Source: Aurantiacibacter aquimixticola
Lineage (GTDB): Bacteria; Pseudomonadota; Alphaproteobacteria; Sphingomonadales; Sphingomonadaceae
Assembly: GCF_003605475.1 (NCBI RefSeq)
Contig: NZ_RAHX01000001.1
Location: 124,001-188,000 of the forward strand
DNA: 64,000 nt
Reading direction: 5' to 3'
Shown one piece after another: positions 25,707 to 32,768 of this stretch. A program made the position numbers and the translations under genes. Numbering within the stretch: the first letter of the stretch is position 1; the number at the start of each line of letters is the position of its first letter. A model generated the notes under the pieces. That model saw nothing but the letters and a program-made list of their open reading frames with translations. It did not search any database and was not told the DNA's origin.

Positions 25707-25967
25707 TCAGTCCTTGTCGCGCAGCTTCTCGATTTCCTCCGCGGTGCGGCGCGAGGGATCGGTGGCGATCCGTTCCAGTACCTTCACACGCTCTCGCAAC
25801 TGCTCGACCTCGTTCTGCAATTCCGCCTCGCGCTCGGTATTGGCAGGTGGCAGCGGATCGCCGCGGCTGTCTCGCACGATTCCCTGCGCGGAATCGTGCC
25901 GCCGGGTCCAGATGGAGTAGGCTATCCCGGCAAGCGCCAGCAGGAAAAGCATGGTCCAGAAACTCAT
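25707..25967 (-). CDS. PspB-like array gene 6 (86 aa)
   Basis: Single N-terminal membrane helix (residues 4-20, FWTMLFLLALAGIAYSIW), a polar linker, and a C-terminal coiled coil. Seen: LRERVKVLERIATDPSRR followed by TAEEIEKLRDKD, the array signature. The ATG overlaps the stop of gene 5 by 4 nt (ATGA), so it depends on coupled translation. The linker contains SRGDPLPPANTE. Like E. coli PspB it is a tiny one-helix protein with a C-terminal coiled coil, but it is not an orthologue of the main pspB at 27884-28186. Confidence 0.72.
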   Translation of the reverse strand: MSFWTMLFLLALAGIAYSIWTRRHDSAQGIVRDSRGDPLPPANTEREAELQNEVEQLRERVKVLERIATDPSRRTAEEIEKLRDKD

Positions 25968-26263
25968 CGTGCGGCTTCTCCTTCATTGCTGAGTTCGCGC
26001 AAATTCTCGATCTGACGCGAAAGATCGGTGGAGGGGTCGGTGACAATCCGCTCCAGCACGCGCATCCGGTCTTCCAGATGCTGCTGCGTCTCGTTTGGAA
26101 GCGCGGCTTGCTGCGCTTTTGCCTCCTCGATCCGTGCCTCGAGTTCGAGCTTGCGCTCGGCGTGCTCCTGGACGCGCTTGTTGACGAGGTAGGCGAAGGG
26201 CAAGACAATCGCGGCGGCGATCAGGACGAAGGCGAAGATGCCCATCAGGTTTGGGTCCATCAT
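25964..26263 (-). CDS. PspB-like array gene 5 (99 aa)
   Basis: N-terminal helix at about residues 9-27 (IFAFVLIAAAIVLPFAYLV), a Lys/Arg/Glu-rich helical stretch (EHAERKLELEARIEEAKAQQ), then the array motif EDRMRVLERIVTDPSTD and QIENLREL. Start overlaps the end of gene 4 by 4 nt and its stop overlaps gene 6 by 4 nt. The long charged helix could give a stronger coiled coil than in the neighbours. Predicted topology: short N-terminus outside or in the membrane, coiled coil in the cytoplasm, as for PspB. Function unknown. Confidence 0.75.
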   Translation of the reverse strand: MMDPNLMGIFAFVLIAAAIVLPFAYLVNKRVQEHAERKLELEARIEEAKAQQAALPNETQQHLEDRMRVLERIVTDPSTDLSRQIENLRELSNEGEAAR

Positions 26264-26511
26264 CTGGTCTCCATCGACTTGCTGCGAAGCGCCTCGATCT
26301 CTTCGGCGAGTTCGGTTGGGCGATCCGTAGCGATGCGTTCGAGGACGCGGACCCGTTCTTCCAGCGAGCCGGTCTGTCCTTCATCGATGATCCGCAAATT
26401 GCGCGATGCGCGCCGCTTCATCAGCAGCCAGGCACCACCCGCACCTGCCGCTACGGCCAGCGAGGCGATTTGCAGCGCGTCGAAAACAAGGGCGGTGTCC
26501 GGGCCGAACAT
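26260..26511 (-). CDS. PspB-like array gene 4 (83 aa)
   Basis: N-terminal helix at about residues 12-31 (LQIASLAVAAGAGGAWLLM), a basic stop-transfer sequence (KRRASRNLR), then SLEERVRVLERIATDRPTE and AEEIEALRSKSMETR. This is the most compact and clearest example of the array signature. The start overlaps the stop of gene 3 by 1 nt (TGATG). The basic run after the helix supports a cytoplasmic C-terminus. No other domain is visible. Confidence 0.75.
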   Translation of the reverse strand: MFGPDTALVFDALQIASLAVAAGAGGAWLLMKRRASRNLRIIDEGQTGSLEERVRVLERIATDRPTELAEEIEALRSKSMETR

Positions 26512-26822
26512 CAGTTGGCGTCCTTGCCGGAGCGCAGGTTCTCGATCTCGTGCGTCAGCTGGTAGCCGCTATCGGTGACGATGCGCTCCACATTGGCGAG
26601 GCGATCCTTCATCGATCCGAGCTCGGCGCGCAGCTCTGCATTTTCTTGGGTTAACAGCTTCACCCGCTCGATCGCCTGATCGTTCTTGGGATAGATGGCC
26701 TTACCCCAGCTGTTCTCCAGCGGATAGCCATTCTTCACGCGGATCCAGGTAGTGAAAACCCATCCCGCCACACCAGCGATTCCGATGACGGTAAGCAATT
26801 CTGTCGTGATGAGATCAGGCAT
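26511..26822 (-). CDS. PspB-like array gene 3 (103 aa)
   Basis: N-terminal helix at residues 8-27 (ELLTVIGIAGVAGWVFTTW), then IRVKNGYPLENSWGK, a motif shared with gene 2 (IRAKHGYSLEDEWGG), then a long coiled coil ending MKDRLANVERIVTDSGYQ, HEIENLRSG. The shared motif shows genes 2 and 3 are recent duplicates in their first half. Start and stop overlap neighbours by 1 nt each. Function unknown; a single-pass membrane adaptor is inferred. Confidence 0.77.
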   Translation of the reverse strand: MPDLITTELLTVIGIAGVAGWVFTTWIRVKNGYPLENSWGKAIYPKNDQAIERVKLLTQENAELRAELGSMKDRLANVERIVTDSGYQLTHEIENLRSGKDAN

Positions 26823-27169
26823 CAGGCGCGTTCCTTCTTGTTCAGCTCAAGCGGTATCCCGCTATCTTCGGCACGGGGGCGCGGCGTATCGCGCAGCGCT
26901 TCGATTTCCTCGGCAACGGTGTAACCCTTGTCTGTGACGATGCGTTCGAGCACGACCATGCGGTCCTGCATCTTCTCCATCGTTTCGAGCAGATTGGCGT
27001 TCTGTTCTTCCAGGCGCCTGGTCTCCGCACTGTCGGCGCGCTCGGTCTTGCCGCCCCACTCGTCTTCGAGCGAATAGCCGTGCTTCGCGCGGATCCAATT
27101 GTTGACCAGCCACCCAACCGTGCTGAGGGCGATGATCGCGATCACGAATGCGGGGCCACCGAAGTCCAT
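26822..27169 (-). CDS. PspB-like array gene 2 (115 aa)
   Basis: N-terminal helix at residues 6-25 (PAFVIAIIALSTVGWLVNNW), IRAKHGYSLEDEWGG, then a coiled coil with NANLLETMEKMQDRM, VVLERIVTDKGYTVAE and EIEALRDT. The tail EDSGIPLELNKKERA resembles that of gene 1 (EDRSSGVPMDFAKKEQV). The first half therefore matches gene 3 and the last part matches gene 1. The pattern suggests duplication with exchange of parts. Start overlaps the gene 1 stop by 1 nt (TAATG). Confidence 0.77.
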   Translation of the reverse strand: MDFGGPAFVIAIIALSTVGWLVNNWIRAKHGYSLEDEWGGKTERADSAETRRLEEQNANLLETMEKMQDRMVVLERIVTDKGYTVAEEIEALRDTPRPRAEDSGIPLELNKKERA

Positions 27170-27480
27170 TACACCTGCTCCTTCTTGGCGAAGTCCATCG
27201 GCACACCGCTGCTGCGGTCCTCGACCGATTTGGTGTCGCGCAGCGCTTCGATCTGCGTCGCAATATCGTAGCCGCGATCGGTGACAATGCGTTCGAGCAC
27301 CTGGACGCGGTCTTCCAGCGCGGTGATCTGACTTGCATATTGTGCCGCTTTCTCTGCGCTTTGACTGCTGACGGCCTCGAGCCGCTTCTCTTCAAGCTTG
27401 CTCCGTTTCGAAATCCATACGATCCCCAGCACCATGATAAACGGCGCAAGCGGGATCATCAGTGCGAGTATACCTTCCAT
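27169..27480 (-). CDS. PspB-like array gene 1 (103 aa)
   Basis: First gene of the tandem array, starting 23 nt after pspC. N-terminal helix at residues 4-23 (ILALMIPLAPFIMVLGIVW), a basic stretch (SKRSKLEEKRLEAV), then QITALEDRVQVLERIVTDRG, IATQIEALRDTK and the tail SGVPMDFAKKEQV. The coiled-coil part is close in pattern to the C-terminus of PspC (DRRLAEVESYYVSSNPRL, QQIEELR). Position inside the psp operon and one-helix-plus-coiled-coil form suggest a PspB/PspC-like adaptor. Confidence 0.77.
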   Translation of the reverse strand: MEGILALMIPLAPFIMVLGIVWISKRSKLEEKRLEAVSSQSAEKAAQYASQITALEDRVQVLERIVTDRGYDIATQIEALRDTKSVEDRSSGVPMDFAKKEQV

Positions 27481-27503
27481 TTAGTCCTCCCTGAATTCGT
27501 GTT

Positions 27504-27887
27504 TCAGCGCAGTTCTTCGATCTGCTGCGTCAGGCGCGGATTGGAGCTGACATAGTAGCTCTCGACCTCGGCCAGGCGGCGATCGACGTCCTTCATCTGT
27601 CCGCGGATTTCGCGGGCGGTGCGCTTCGGGTTCTGCCGTACGCGCTGCCAGTACTGCGTCTCCTGCGGATCGGCGGAGTAAAGGTGCGCGGGCTTCTTGT
27701 TCAGCAACAGGCCCATCAGGATATAGATCGGGATGATGAGCGGACCGAGGAAGGCAAGAGTGCCGAACACGGTCGCAAGCCTGATCCAGAATGCATTGAC
27801 GCCGGTATAGTCGGCGATGCCGGAGCACACTCCCATCAGCTTTGCATTCTGCTTGTCGCGGTAAAGCGTGGTGCGCGGGCTGTTCAT
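27504..27887 (-). CDS. pspC: Phage shock protein C
   Basis: This 127-aa inner membrane protein carries the PspC domain: YRDKQNAKLMGVCSGIADYTG followed by two hydrophobic segments (about residues 30-65: FWIRLATVFGTLAFLGPLII and PIYILMGLLL). The second half is cytoplasmic and ends in a coiled coil with MKDVDRRLAEVESYYVSSNP and QQIEELR. In E. coli PspC with PspB senses envelope damage and releases PspA from PspF. The ATG overlaps the pspB stop by 4 nt. The C-terminal coiled coil is similar to the motif repeated in the seven genes that follow. Confidence 0.92.
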   Translation of the reverse strand: MNSPRTTLYRDKQNAKLMGVCSGIADYTGVNAFWIRLATVFGTLAFLGPLIIPIYILMGLLLNKKPAHLYSADPQETQYWQRVRQNPKRTAREIRGQMKDVDRRLAEVESYYVSSNPRLTQQIEELR

Positions 27888-28186
27888 CGGCGGGCCTCCT
27901 TCTTCTCGGCGAGCATGTCCTCAAGCTCGCGCAGCTGGACGTTGTCCGTTTCCTTGTCGTGCTGGATGCGCGGCTTCTGGAATTCGGGATTGTCCATCGC
28001 GACCAGCCGCTCCACCGTGTCCATCCGTTCGTCGAGCCGCTTGGCGAGGCCGTAGAGATCTTCAAGCAGGGCCTCATCGTCCGTCGTGATGGTGGCGGCA
28101 GTTTTCCATCTGGTCACATAATGCATGATCAACCACGGCAAACCGATGAAAATGGCCGGTACAATAATGATTTCGCTGGGAAACAT
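27884..28186 (-). CDS. pspB: Phage shock protein B
   Basis: This 100-aa protein has one N-terminal helix (IIIVPAIFIGLPWLIMHYVTR) and a cytoplasmic coiled coil with LAKRLDERMDTVERLVAMDNPEF, shortened here as LDERMDTVERLVAMDNPEF. The ERMxxxExLL/VA-D-NPEF layout matches PspB, which partners PspC. It is longer than E. coli PspB (74 aa) by a Lys/Glu-rich tail (LEDMLAEKKEARR). It lies 3 nt after pspA and overlaps pspC by 4 nt. Confidence 0.9.
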   Translation of the reverse strand: MFPSEIIIVPAIFIGLPWLIMHYVTRWKTAATITTDDEALLEDLYGLAKRLDERMDTVERLVAMDNPEFQKPRIQHDKETDNVQLRELEDMLAEKKEARR

Positions 28187-28189
28187 GCG

Positions 28190-28885
28190 TTAGCCTTCCT
28201 TCTTCGAAGCGTCGCTGCCCTTACCGAGCGCGCGCTTCATTTCCTCCAATTCCTCGTCCACCTTGTCGCCGCCTTCGAGGGCAGCGAATTCGTCGGCGAG
28301 GCTGTTGCCACCGGTCCCATCGGCGATCTTTAGCGAGTCGGCGCGCCCTTCGGCGTAGTCGACCCGGCGTTCGAGCTGGTCGAAGCGGGTCAGCGCCTCG
28401 TCCACGCGTTCATTCGTCATCAGGCTGCGCAGCTTCACGCGGTTTTCCGCGCTTTCCAGGCGAGCCGCGATCTGGCTCTGCCGGCTGCGGGCTTCGCGCA
28501 GGCGATGCTGCAGCTTGGCGATGTCCTGCTCGTAAGCGCGCAGCGCATCGTCGAGAACCGCCATCTCCTGCTTCAGCTGGTCGATCATGTCGGTCGCCTT
28601 GCGCTTTTCCAGAAGCGCGGCGCGGGCGAGATCTTCGCGATCCTTGCTCAGCGCCAGCTGGGCCTTGTCCGCCCAGTCCAGCTGCAGCCTGTCCAGCTTG
28701 GCAGCGTGACGCTGCATTTCCTTCTGATCGGCAATGGTACGCGCGGCGCTCGCCCGGACCTCGACCAGCGTTTCCTCCATTTCGAGGATGATCATGCGGA
28801 TCATCTTCGCGGGATCGTCCGCCTGATCGAGCAGTTCGTTGAAATTGGCAGCGATGATATCGCGGGTACGCGAGAAAATGCCCAT
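28190..28885 (-). CDS. pspA: Phage shock protein A (membrane-stabilising ESCRT-III-like protein)
   Basis: This 231-aa peripheral inner-membrane protein belongs to the PspA/Vipp1/IM30 family. It begins MGIFSRTRDIIAANFNELLD, followed by ADDPAKMIRMIILEMEETLVEV, shortened as PAKMIRMIILEMEETLVEV; the rest is long coiled coil. PspA binds and inhibits PspF and polymerises on damaged membrane. The ATG at 28885 has GGAGG seven nt upstream. The in-frame sequence before it stays open back to a GTG at 29023 that overlaps the previous stop, so a longer form (277 aa) is possible. The C-terminal 30 residues are Glu/Lys-rich. Confidence 0.94.
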   Translation of the reverse strand: MGIFSRTRDIIAANFNELLDQADDPAKMIRMIILEMEETLVEVRASAARTIADQKEMQRHAAKLDRLQLDWADKAQLALSKDREDLARAALLEKRKATDMIDQLKQEMAVLDDALRAYEQDIAKLQHRLREARSRQSQIAARLESAENRVKLRSLMTNERVDEALTRFDQLERRVDYAEGRADSLKIADGTGGNSLADEFAALEGGDKVDEELEEMKRALGKGSDASKKEG

Positions 28886-29019
28886 CCAGTTACCTCCGGT
28901 ATTAAGAGCGCGCGCGGTGGGGGTGGGGCTGGTGCGCAGGCGGTCGATCTCCTGATCGAGCTTCGATCCCACGCGCTTCAGCCCGTCGCCCACCGGCGTG
29001 AGGGGGTTCTTGTTATCGC

Positions 29020-29175
29020 TCACGCCAGTGCCACCGAAGCGGTAGCGCTCAGCATGGTGTCGGCTCCCGCGACATCCTGCTGAATCTGCGCGAACACGGT
29101 GAATGCGATCATCGCGACGACACTGACCAGTGCGGCATGGCCGACTTTGCTGGTGAAGAAACTGCCATCGAACAT
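29020..29175 (-). CDS. Small membrane protein (51 aa) at the head of the psp operon
   Basis: Between the sigma-54 promoter and pspA, an ATG at 29175 on the minus strand, preceded by AGGAGG about 10 nt upstream (CAGGAGGACCAAGACG), opens a 51-codon frame ending TGA at 29020. The product starts MFDGSFFTSKVGHAALVSVV and has one helix, VGHAALVSVVAMIAFTVFAQI, then a short acidic tail (QQDVAGADTML) and a small hydrophobic end. No family is recognised. It is too short for most gene finders. Position first in the operon suggests a role in the membrane-stress response. Confidence 0.7.
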   Translation of the reverse strand: MFDGSFFTSKVGHAALVSVVAMIAFTVFAQIQQDVAGADTMLSATASVALA

Positions 29176-29213
29176 CGTCTTGGTCCTCCTGAAACCCTTG
29201 CTGTCTCATGGTT

Positions 29214-29230
29214 TGCAACGGGTGTGCCAG
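29214..29230 (-). promoter_or_regulatory. Sigma-54 promoter of the psp operon
   Basis: On the minus strand TGGCACACCCGTTGCA matches the -24/-12 consensus TGGCAC-N5-TTGC exactly, with the invariant GG and GC at the right spacing. The start would fall near 29203, about 28 nt before the ATG of the 51-aa gene. With the divergent pspF 100 bp away this is the expected enhancer-controlled psp promoter. Confidence 0.92.
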
Positions 29231-29293
29231 TTTGCAGGATTGGCGGATTTCCGGGGTTTTTTGCTCGACAGCGAAAATGCGTCGTGGTTTCTG

Positions 29294-29323
29294 TTGCCAA
29301 GATGTGGGAAATTTCGCTACATC
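29294..29323 (+). promoter_or_regulatory. Candidate pspF promoter, possibly leaderless
   Basis: TTGCCA (29294-29299) and TACATC (29318-29323) are 18 nt apart. The predicted start would fall almost at the GTG codon of pspF at 29331, and no Shine-Dalgarno is seen in front of it, so the mRNA may be leaderless. The 29231-29293 stretch between the two promoters probably holds the PspF binding sites. Confidence 0.4.
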
Positions 29324-29330
29324 TTAGGTC

Positions 29331-30359
29331 GTGGAGCAGAAAAGCCAATTCATCGGCCAGTCCGGCGCCTTTCTCGACGCGGTCGAGCGGGCCAGTCGCG
29401 CGGCGCCGATGGCGCGCCCCGTACTGGTAATCGGGGAGCGCGGGACGGGCAAGGAACTGATCGCCGAACGTCTTCACCGCCTCTCCGATCGCTGGGAAGA
29501 ACCGCTCGTCATCATGAATTGCGCGGCGCTGCCCGAAACCCTGATCGAGGCCGAACTGTTCGGCCATGAGCAGGGCGCTTTCACCGGTGCTACCAGAGCG
29601 CGGGAGGGCAGGTTCGAGGAAGCCGACCGGGGCACATTATTTCTCGACGAACTGGGCACACTCTCGATGGGCGCGCAGGAGCGGCTGCTGAGGGCCGTCG
29701 AATATGGCGAGGTGACGCGCATCGGCTCCAGCCGCCCGACCCGCGTCGATGTCCGTATCGTCGCGGCAACAAACGAGGATTTGCAGGCCAAGGCCGAGCG
29801 TGGCGAATTCCGCGCCGACCTGCTCGACCGGCTGAGTTTCGAAGTCATCACTCTTCCGCCGCTGCGCGTGCGGGAGGGCGACATAGAAGTGCTCGCCGAT
29901 TATTTCGGTCGGCGGATGGCGGCGGAGCTCGGCTGGGAGCAGTGGCCCGGGTTTGCCGATCATATCGCGAAAGACATGGAGCAACATCCCTGGCCCGGAA
30001 ACGTGCGCGAACTGCGCAATGTGGTGGAGCGCGCGGTCTATCGCTGGGACAATTGGGAACACCCCATCGGTGAGGTGGTGTTCGACCCGTTCGACAGCCC
30101 GTGGAAGCCGCTGACCTCGCCCGCGCAGAGACCGCAGCAAAGCGAACCCACGTCCCCCGCGCCGACGCCACCCACGCCGCGCCTCGACAAGATCGACGAC
30201 CTGCGCGGCGCGGTCGACGCGCATGAGCGGACTATCGTAGAGCACGCACTTGGCGCCAATCGCTGGAACCAGCGCCAGACGGCCAAGGCGCTGGGCCTCA
30301 GCTACGATCAGCTGCGCCATTGCATCAAGAAACACGGGCTTATGCAGGACGATGGCTGA
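29331..30359 (+). CDS. pspF: Psp operon transcriptional activator PspF
   Basis: This 342-aa sigma-54 enhancer-binding protein has no receiver domain. AAA+ domain: Walker A in VIGERGTGKELIAERL, GAFTGA in HEQGAFTGATRAREGRF, Walker B in GTLFLDELGTLS, and arginine-finger region FRADLLDRLSF. The C-terminal Fis-type helix-turn-helix is NRWNQRQTAKALGLSYDQLR. A Pro/Ser/Thr-rich linker of about 30 residues joins the two, longer than in E. coli PspF (325 aa in total). The start is a GTG at 29331. The gene is divergent from the psp operon and its sigma-54 promoter. Confidence 0.95.
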   Translation: MEQKSQFIGQSGAFLDAVERASRAAPMARPVLVIGERGTGKELIAERLHRLSDRWEEPLVIMNCAALPETLIEAELFGHEQGAFTGATRAREGRFEEADRGTLFLDELGTLSMGAQERLLRAVEYGEVTRIGSSRPTRVDVRIVAATNEDLQAKAERGEFRADLLDRLSFEVITLPPLRVREGDIEVLADYFGRRMAAELGWEQWPGFADHIAKDMEQHPWPGNVRELRNVVERAVYRWDNWEHPIGEVVFDPFDSPWKPLTSPAQRPQQSEPTSPAPTPPTPRLDKIDDLRGAVDAHERTIVEHALGANRWNQRQTAKALGLSYDQLRHCIKKHGLMQDDG

Positions 30360-30375
30360 GGCAGTGTAATTGCTG

Positions 30376-30404
30376 TTGCGTTTGCGCGCACCGGCTCCTA
30401 CATA
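30376..30404 (+). promoter_or_regulatory. Candidate promoter of the rimP-nusA-infB operon
   Basis: TTGCGT (30376-30381) and TACATA (30399-30404) have a 17-nt spacer, about 98 nt upstream of the rimP GTG. Between them and rimP lies a GC-rich inverted stretch (GGCTGGCGCC ... GGGGCCGGCACC) that could fold in the leader. Sequence-based guess only. Confidence 0.35.
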
Positions 30405-30501
30405 GCGCTCATCCCGGCATTGTCGTGACACTGAAGGGCTGGCGCCGAGAGGGGCCGGCACCGGAAAGCTGTTCCCGCAATGCCAACCGAACGGAGACCG
30501 A

Positions 30502-31059
30502 GTGGCCGATATTGCGCGCCTGACAGAAGTGATCGGACCCGAAGCCGAAGCGCTCGGCTTCGAACTCGTGCGCGTGAAGATGACCGGCTCCAGCGATGAG
30601 CGCACTCTCCAGGTGATGGCGGAAGATTCGGCGACCGGGCAGTTGGTGGTCGAACAATGCGCGCAGCTTTCGCGCCGCATTTCGGAAAAGCTGGACGCAC
30701 TTGAAGAGGAGGGCATCGTCCTCGTCGAAGGTGCCTACAATCTCGAAGTGAGCAGCCCGGGTATCGATCGTCCGCTGACCCGCGCGAAGGATTTCGCCGA
30801 TTGGGCGGGGCACGACGCCAAGCTTTCGCTTTCCGAGAAAGTGCACGGCCACCGCAAGCTTTCCGGTAAGCTGATCGGCATCGAAGGCGAAACGGTTACG
30901 ATAGAGGACAAGAGTGCCGGCCGTGTAGACGTGCCGCGCAAACACATTCATTCGGCGCAGCTTATCCTGACGGACAAGTTGATCGCCGCTACGCAGCCGC
31001 TCGACCTGTCGGGCGTCGAAGATATCGAAGAAACAGACGAAGAAGAGGTCCAGGACTGA
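30502..31059 (+). CDS. rimP: Ribosome maturation factor RimP
   Basis: This 185-aa protein helps mature the 30S subunit. Seen: IGPEAEALGFELVRVKM at the N-terminus, QCAQLSRRISEKLD, and the central YNLEVSSPGIDRPLTRAKDF that marks the family, followed by an SH3-like part with KLSGKLIGIEGETVTIEDK. The tail is acidic (VEDIEETDEEEVQD). The start is GTG at 30502 with GGAGA before it. The stop overlaps the nusA ATG by 1 nt. Confidence 0.95.
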   Translation: MADIARLTEVIGPEAEALGFELVRVKMTGSSDERTLQVMAEDSATGQLVVEQCAQLSRRISEKLDALEEEGIVLVEGAYNLEVSSPGIDRPLTRAKDFADWAGHDAKLSLSEKVHGHRKLSGKLIGIEGETVTIEDKSAGRVDVPRKHIHSAQLILTDKLIAATQPLDLSGVEDIEETDEEEVQD

Positions 31060-32768
31060 TGGCCAGCCCCATTTCGGCAAACAAGGCGGAACTCCTCGCC
31101 ATTGCGAATGCCGTCGCATCGGAAAAGATGATCGACAAGAGCATCGTGATCGAAGCGATGGAAGAAGCGATCCAGAAGGCCGCCCGCGCGCGCTTCGGCC
31201 AGGAAAACGACATCCGCGCCAAGCTCGACCCCGTCAACGGCGATCTGCGCCTGTGGCGCGTCGTCGAGGTGGTCGAAGAGGTCGAGGACTATTTCAAGCA
31301 GGTCGATCTGGAGCAGGCGCAGAAGCTGGAAGACGGCGCGAGCGTCGGCGATTTCATCGTCGATCCGCTGCCTGCGATGGACGATCTCGGTCGCATCGAT
31401 GCACAGAGTGCCAAGCAGGTGATCTTTCAGAAGGTCCGCGATGCCGAGCGTGAGCGCCAGTTCGAGGAATTCAAGGATCGCGGCGGCGAAGTCATCACCG
31501 GCGTGATCAAGTCGGTCGAATTCGGCCATGTGATCGTCAATCTCGGCCGCGCCGAGGGCGTCATCCGCCGTGACCAGCAGATCCCGCGCGAAGCCGCCCG
31601 TGTCGGCGAACGTATCCGCGCGCTGATCATGAAGGTGGAGCGCAACAATCGTGGTCCGCAGATCTTCCTCAGCCGCGCGCATCCCGATTTCATGCGCAAG
31701 CTGTTCGCGCAGGAAGTGCCCGAAATCTACGATGGCATCATCGAGATCAAGGCCGCAGCCCGTGATCCGGGCAGCCGCGCCAAGATCGGCGTCATCAGCC
31801 ACGACTCCAGTATCGACCCCGTCGGTGCCTGCGTCGGCATGAAGGGCAGCCGCGTCCAGGCCGTCGTGCAGGAAATGCAGGGCGAGAAGATCGACATCAT
31901 TCCCTGGAGCGAGGATACGGCGACCTTCGTCGTCAACGCGCTCCAGCCCGCGACCGTCAGCCGCGTGGTACTTGATGAGGAAGAAGGCCGCATCGAAGTG
32001 GTTGTTCCCGACGATCAGCTGTCGCTTGCCATCGGTCGCCGCGGCCAGAACGTGCGCCTCGCCAGCCAGCTGACGGACAGCCAGATCGACATCATGACCG
32101 AGGAAGAAGCTTCGGAGAAGCGCAGCAAGGAATTTGCCGAGCGTTCCAAGATGTTTGAGGAAGAGCTGGACGTCGATGAAACGCTTTCGCAGCTGCTCGT
32201 CGCCGAAGGCTTCGTGGAGCTGGAAGAGGTCGCTTACGTCGAGCTCGACGAGCTTGCCGCGATCGAAGGCTTTGACGACGAACTGGCGGAAGAGTTGCAG
32301 AGCCGCGCCAAGGAAGCGCTCGACCGTCAGGAAGAAGAGCACCGTGCCGCTCGCCGCGAGCTGGGCGTCGACGATGCGCTGGCGGATATTCCGCACCTGA
32401 CCGAGGAAATGCTCGTCGTGCTGGGCAAGGCCGGGATCAAGGATCTCGACGATCTGGCCGATCTCGCGACCGACGAGCTGATCGCAAAGAAGCGCGAAGC
32501 GCCGCGCCGCCGGCAGTCGCCGGATGCCGGCCCGCCCATGCGCCGCGATCGCCCGATGCGAGAGCAGGACAAGGGCGGCGTGCTCGGCGCCTACGGTCTT
32601 TCCGAAGAGCAGGGCAACGAGATCATCATGGCCGCCCGCGCGCATTGGTTCGAAGACGAGGAGCCGCAGGCGGCTCCTGGGGGGTCCGAGGACGAGGAAG
32701 AGGCCGCTCCGGCTGCCGCTTCCGAGACCCAAGCAGAGGAGGCCGCAGATGCGGAATCCTCCAAATGA
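31059..32768 (+). CDS. nusA: Transcription termination/antitermination factor NusA
   Basis: This 569-aa protein binds RNA polymerase and nascent RNA. Domains: N-terminal RNAP-binding part (SANKAELLAIANAVASEKM), S1 domain (about 135-200, GEVITGVIKSVEFGHVIVNL), and KH1/KH2 (VPEIYDGIIEIKAAARDPG; KIGVISHDSSIDPVGACVG; LAIGRRGQNVRLASQL). C-terminal acidic repeats follow, as common in proteobacteria (FVELEEVAYVELDELAAIEG; LVVLGKAGIKDLDDLADLAT). The last 100 residues include a basic Pro-rich patch (APRRRQSPDAGPPMRRDRP) and an acidic Ala-rich tail. The rnpM gene starts inside its end. Confidence 0.96.
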   Translation: MASPISANKAELLAIANAVASEKMIDKSIVIEAMEEAIQKAARARFGQENDIRAKLDPVNGDLRLWRVVEVVEEVEDYFKQVDLEQAQKLEDGASVGDFIVDPLPAMDDLGRIDAQSAKQVIFQKVRDAERERQFEEFKDRGGEVITGVIKSVEFGHVIVNLGRAEGVIRRDQQIPREAARVGERIRALIMKVERNNRGPQIFLSRAHPDFMRKLFAQEVPEIYDGIIEIKAAARDPGSRAKIGVISHDSSIDPVGACVGMKGSRVQAVVQEMQGEKIDIIPWSEDTATFVVNALQPATVSRVVLDEEEGRIEVVVPDDQLSLAIGRRGQNVRLASQLTDSQIDIMTEEEASEKRSKEFAERSKMFEEELDVDETLSQLLVAEGFVELEEVAYVELDELAAIEGFDDELAEELQSRAKEALDRQEEEHRAARRELGVDDALADIPHLTEEMLVVLGKAGIKDLDDLADLATDELIAKKREAPRRRQSPDAGPPMRRDRPMREQDKGGVLGAYGLSEEQGNEIIMAARAHWFEDEEPQAAPGGSEDEEEAAPAAASETQAEEAADAESSK

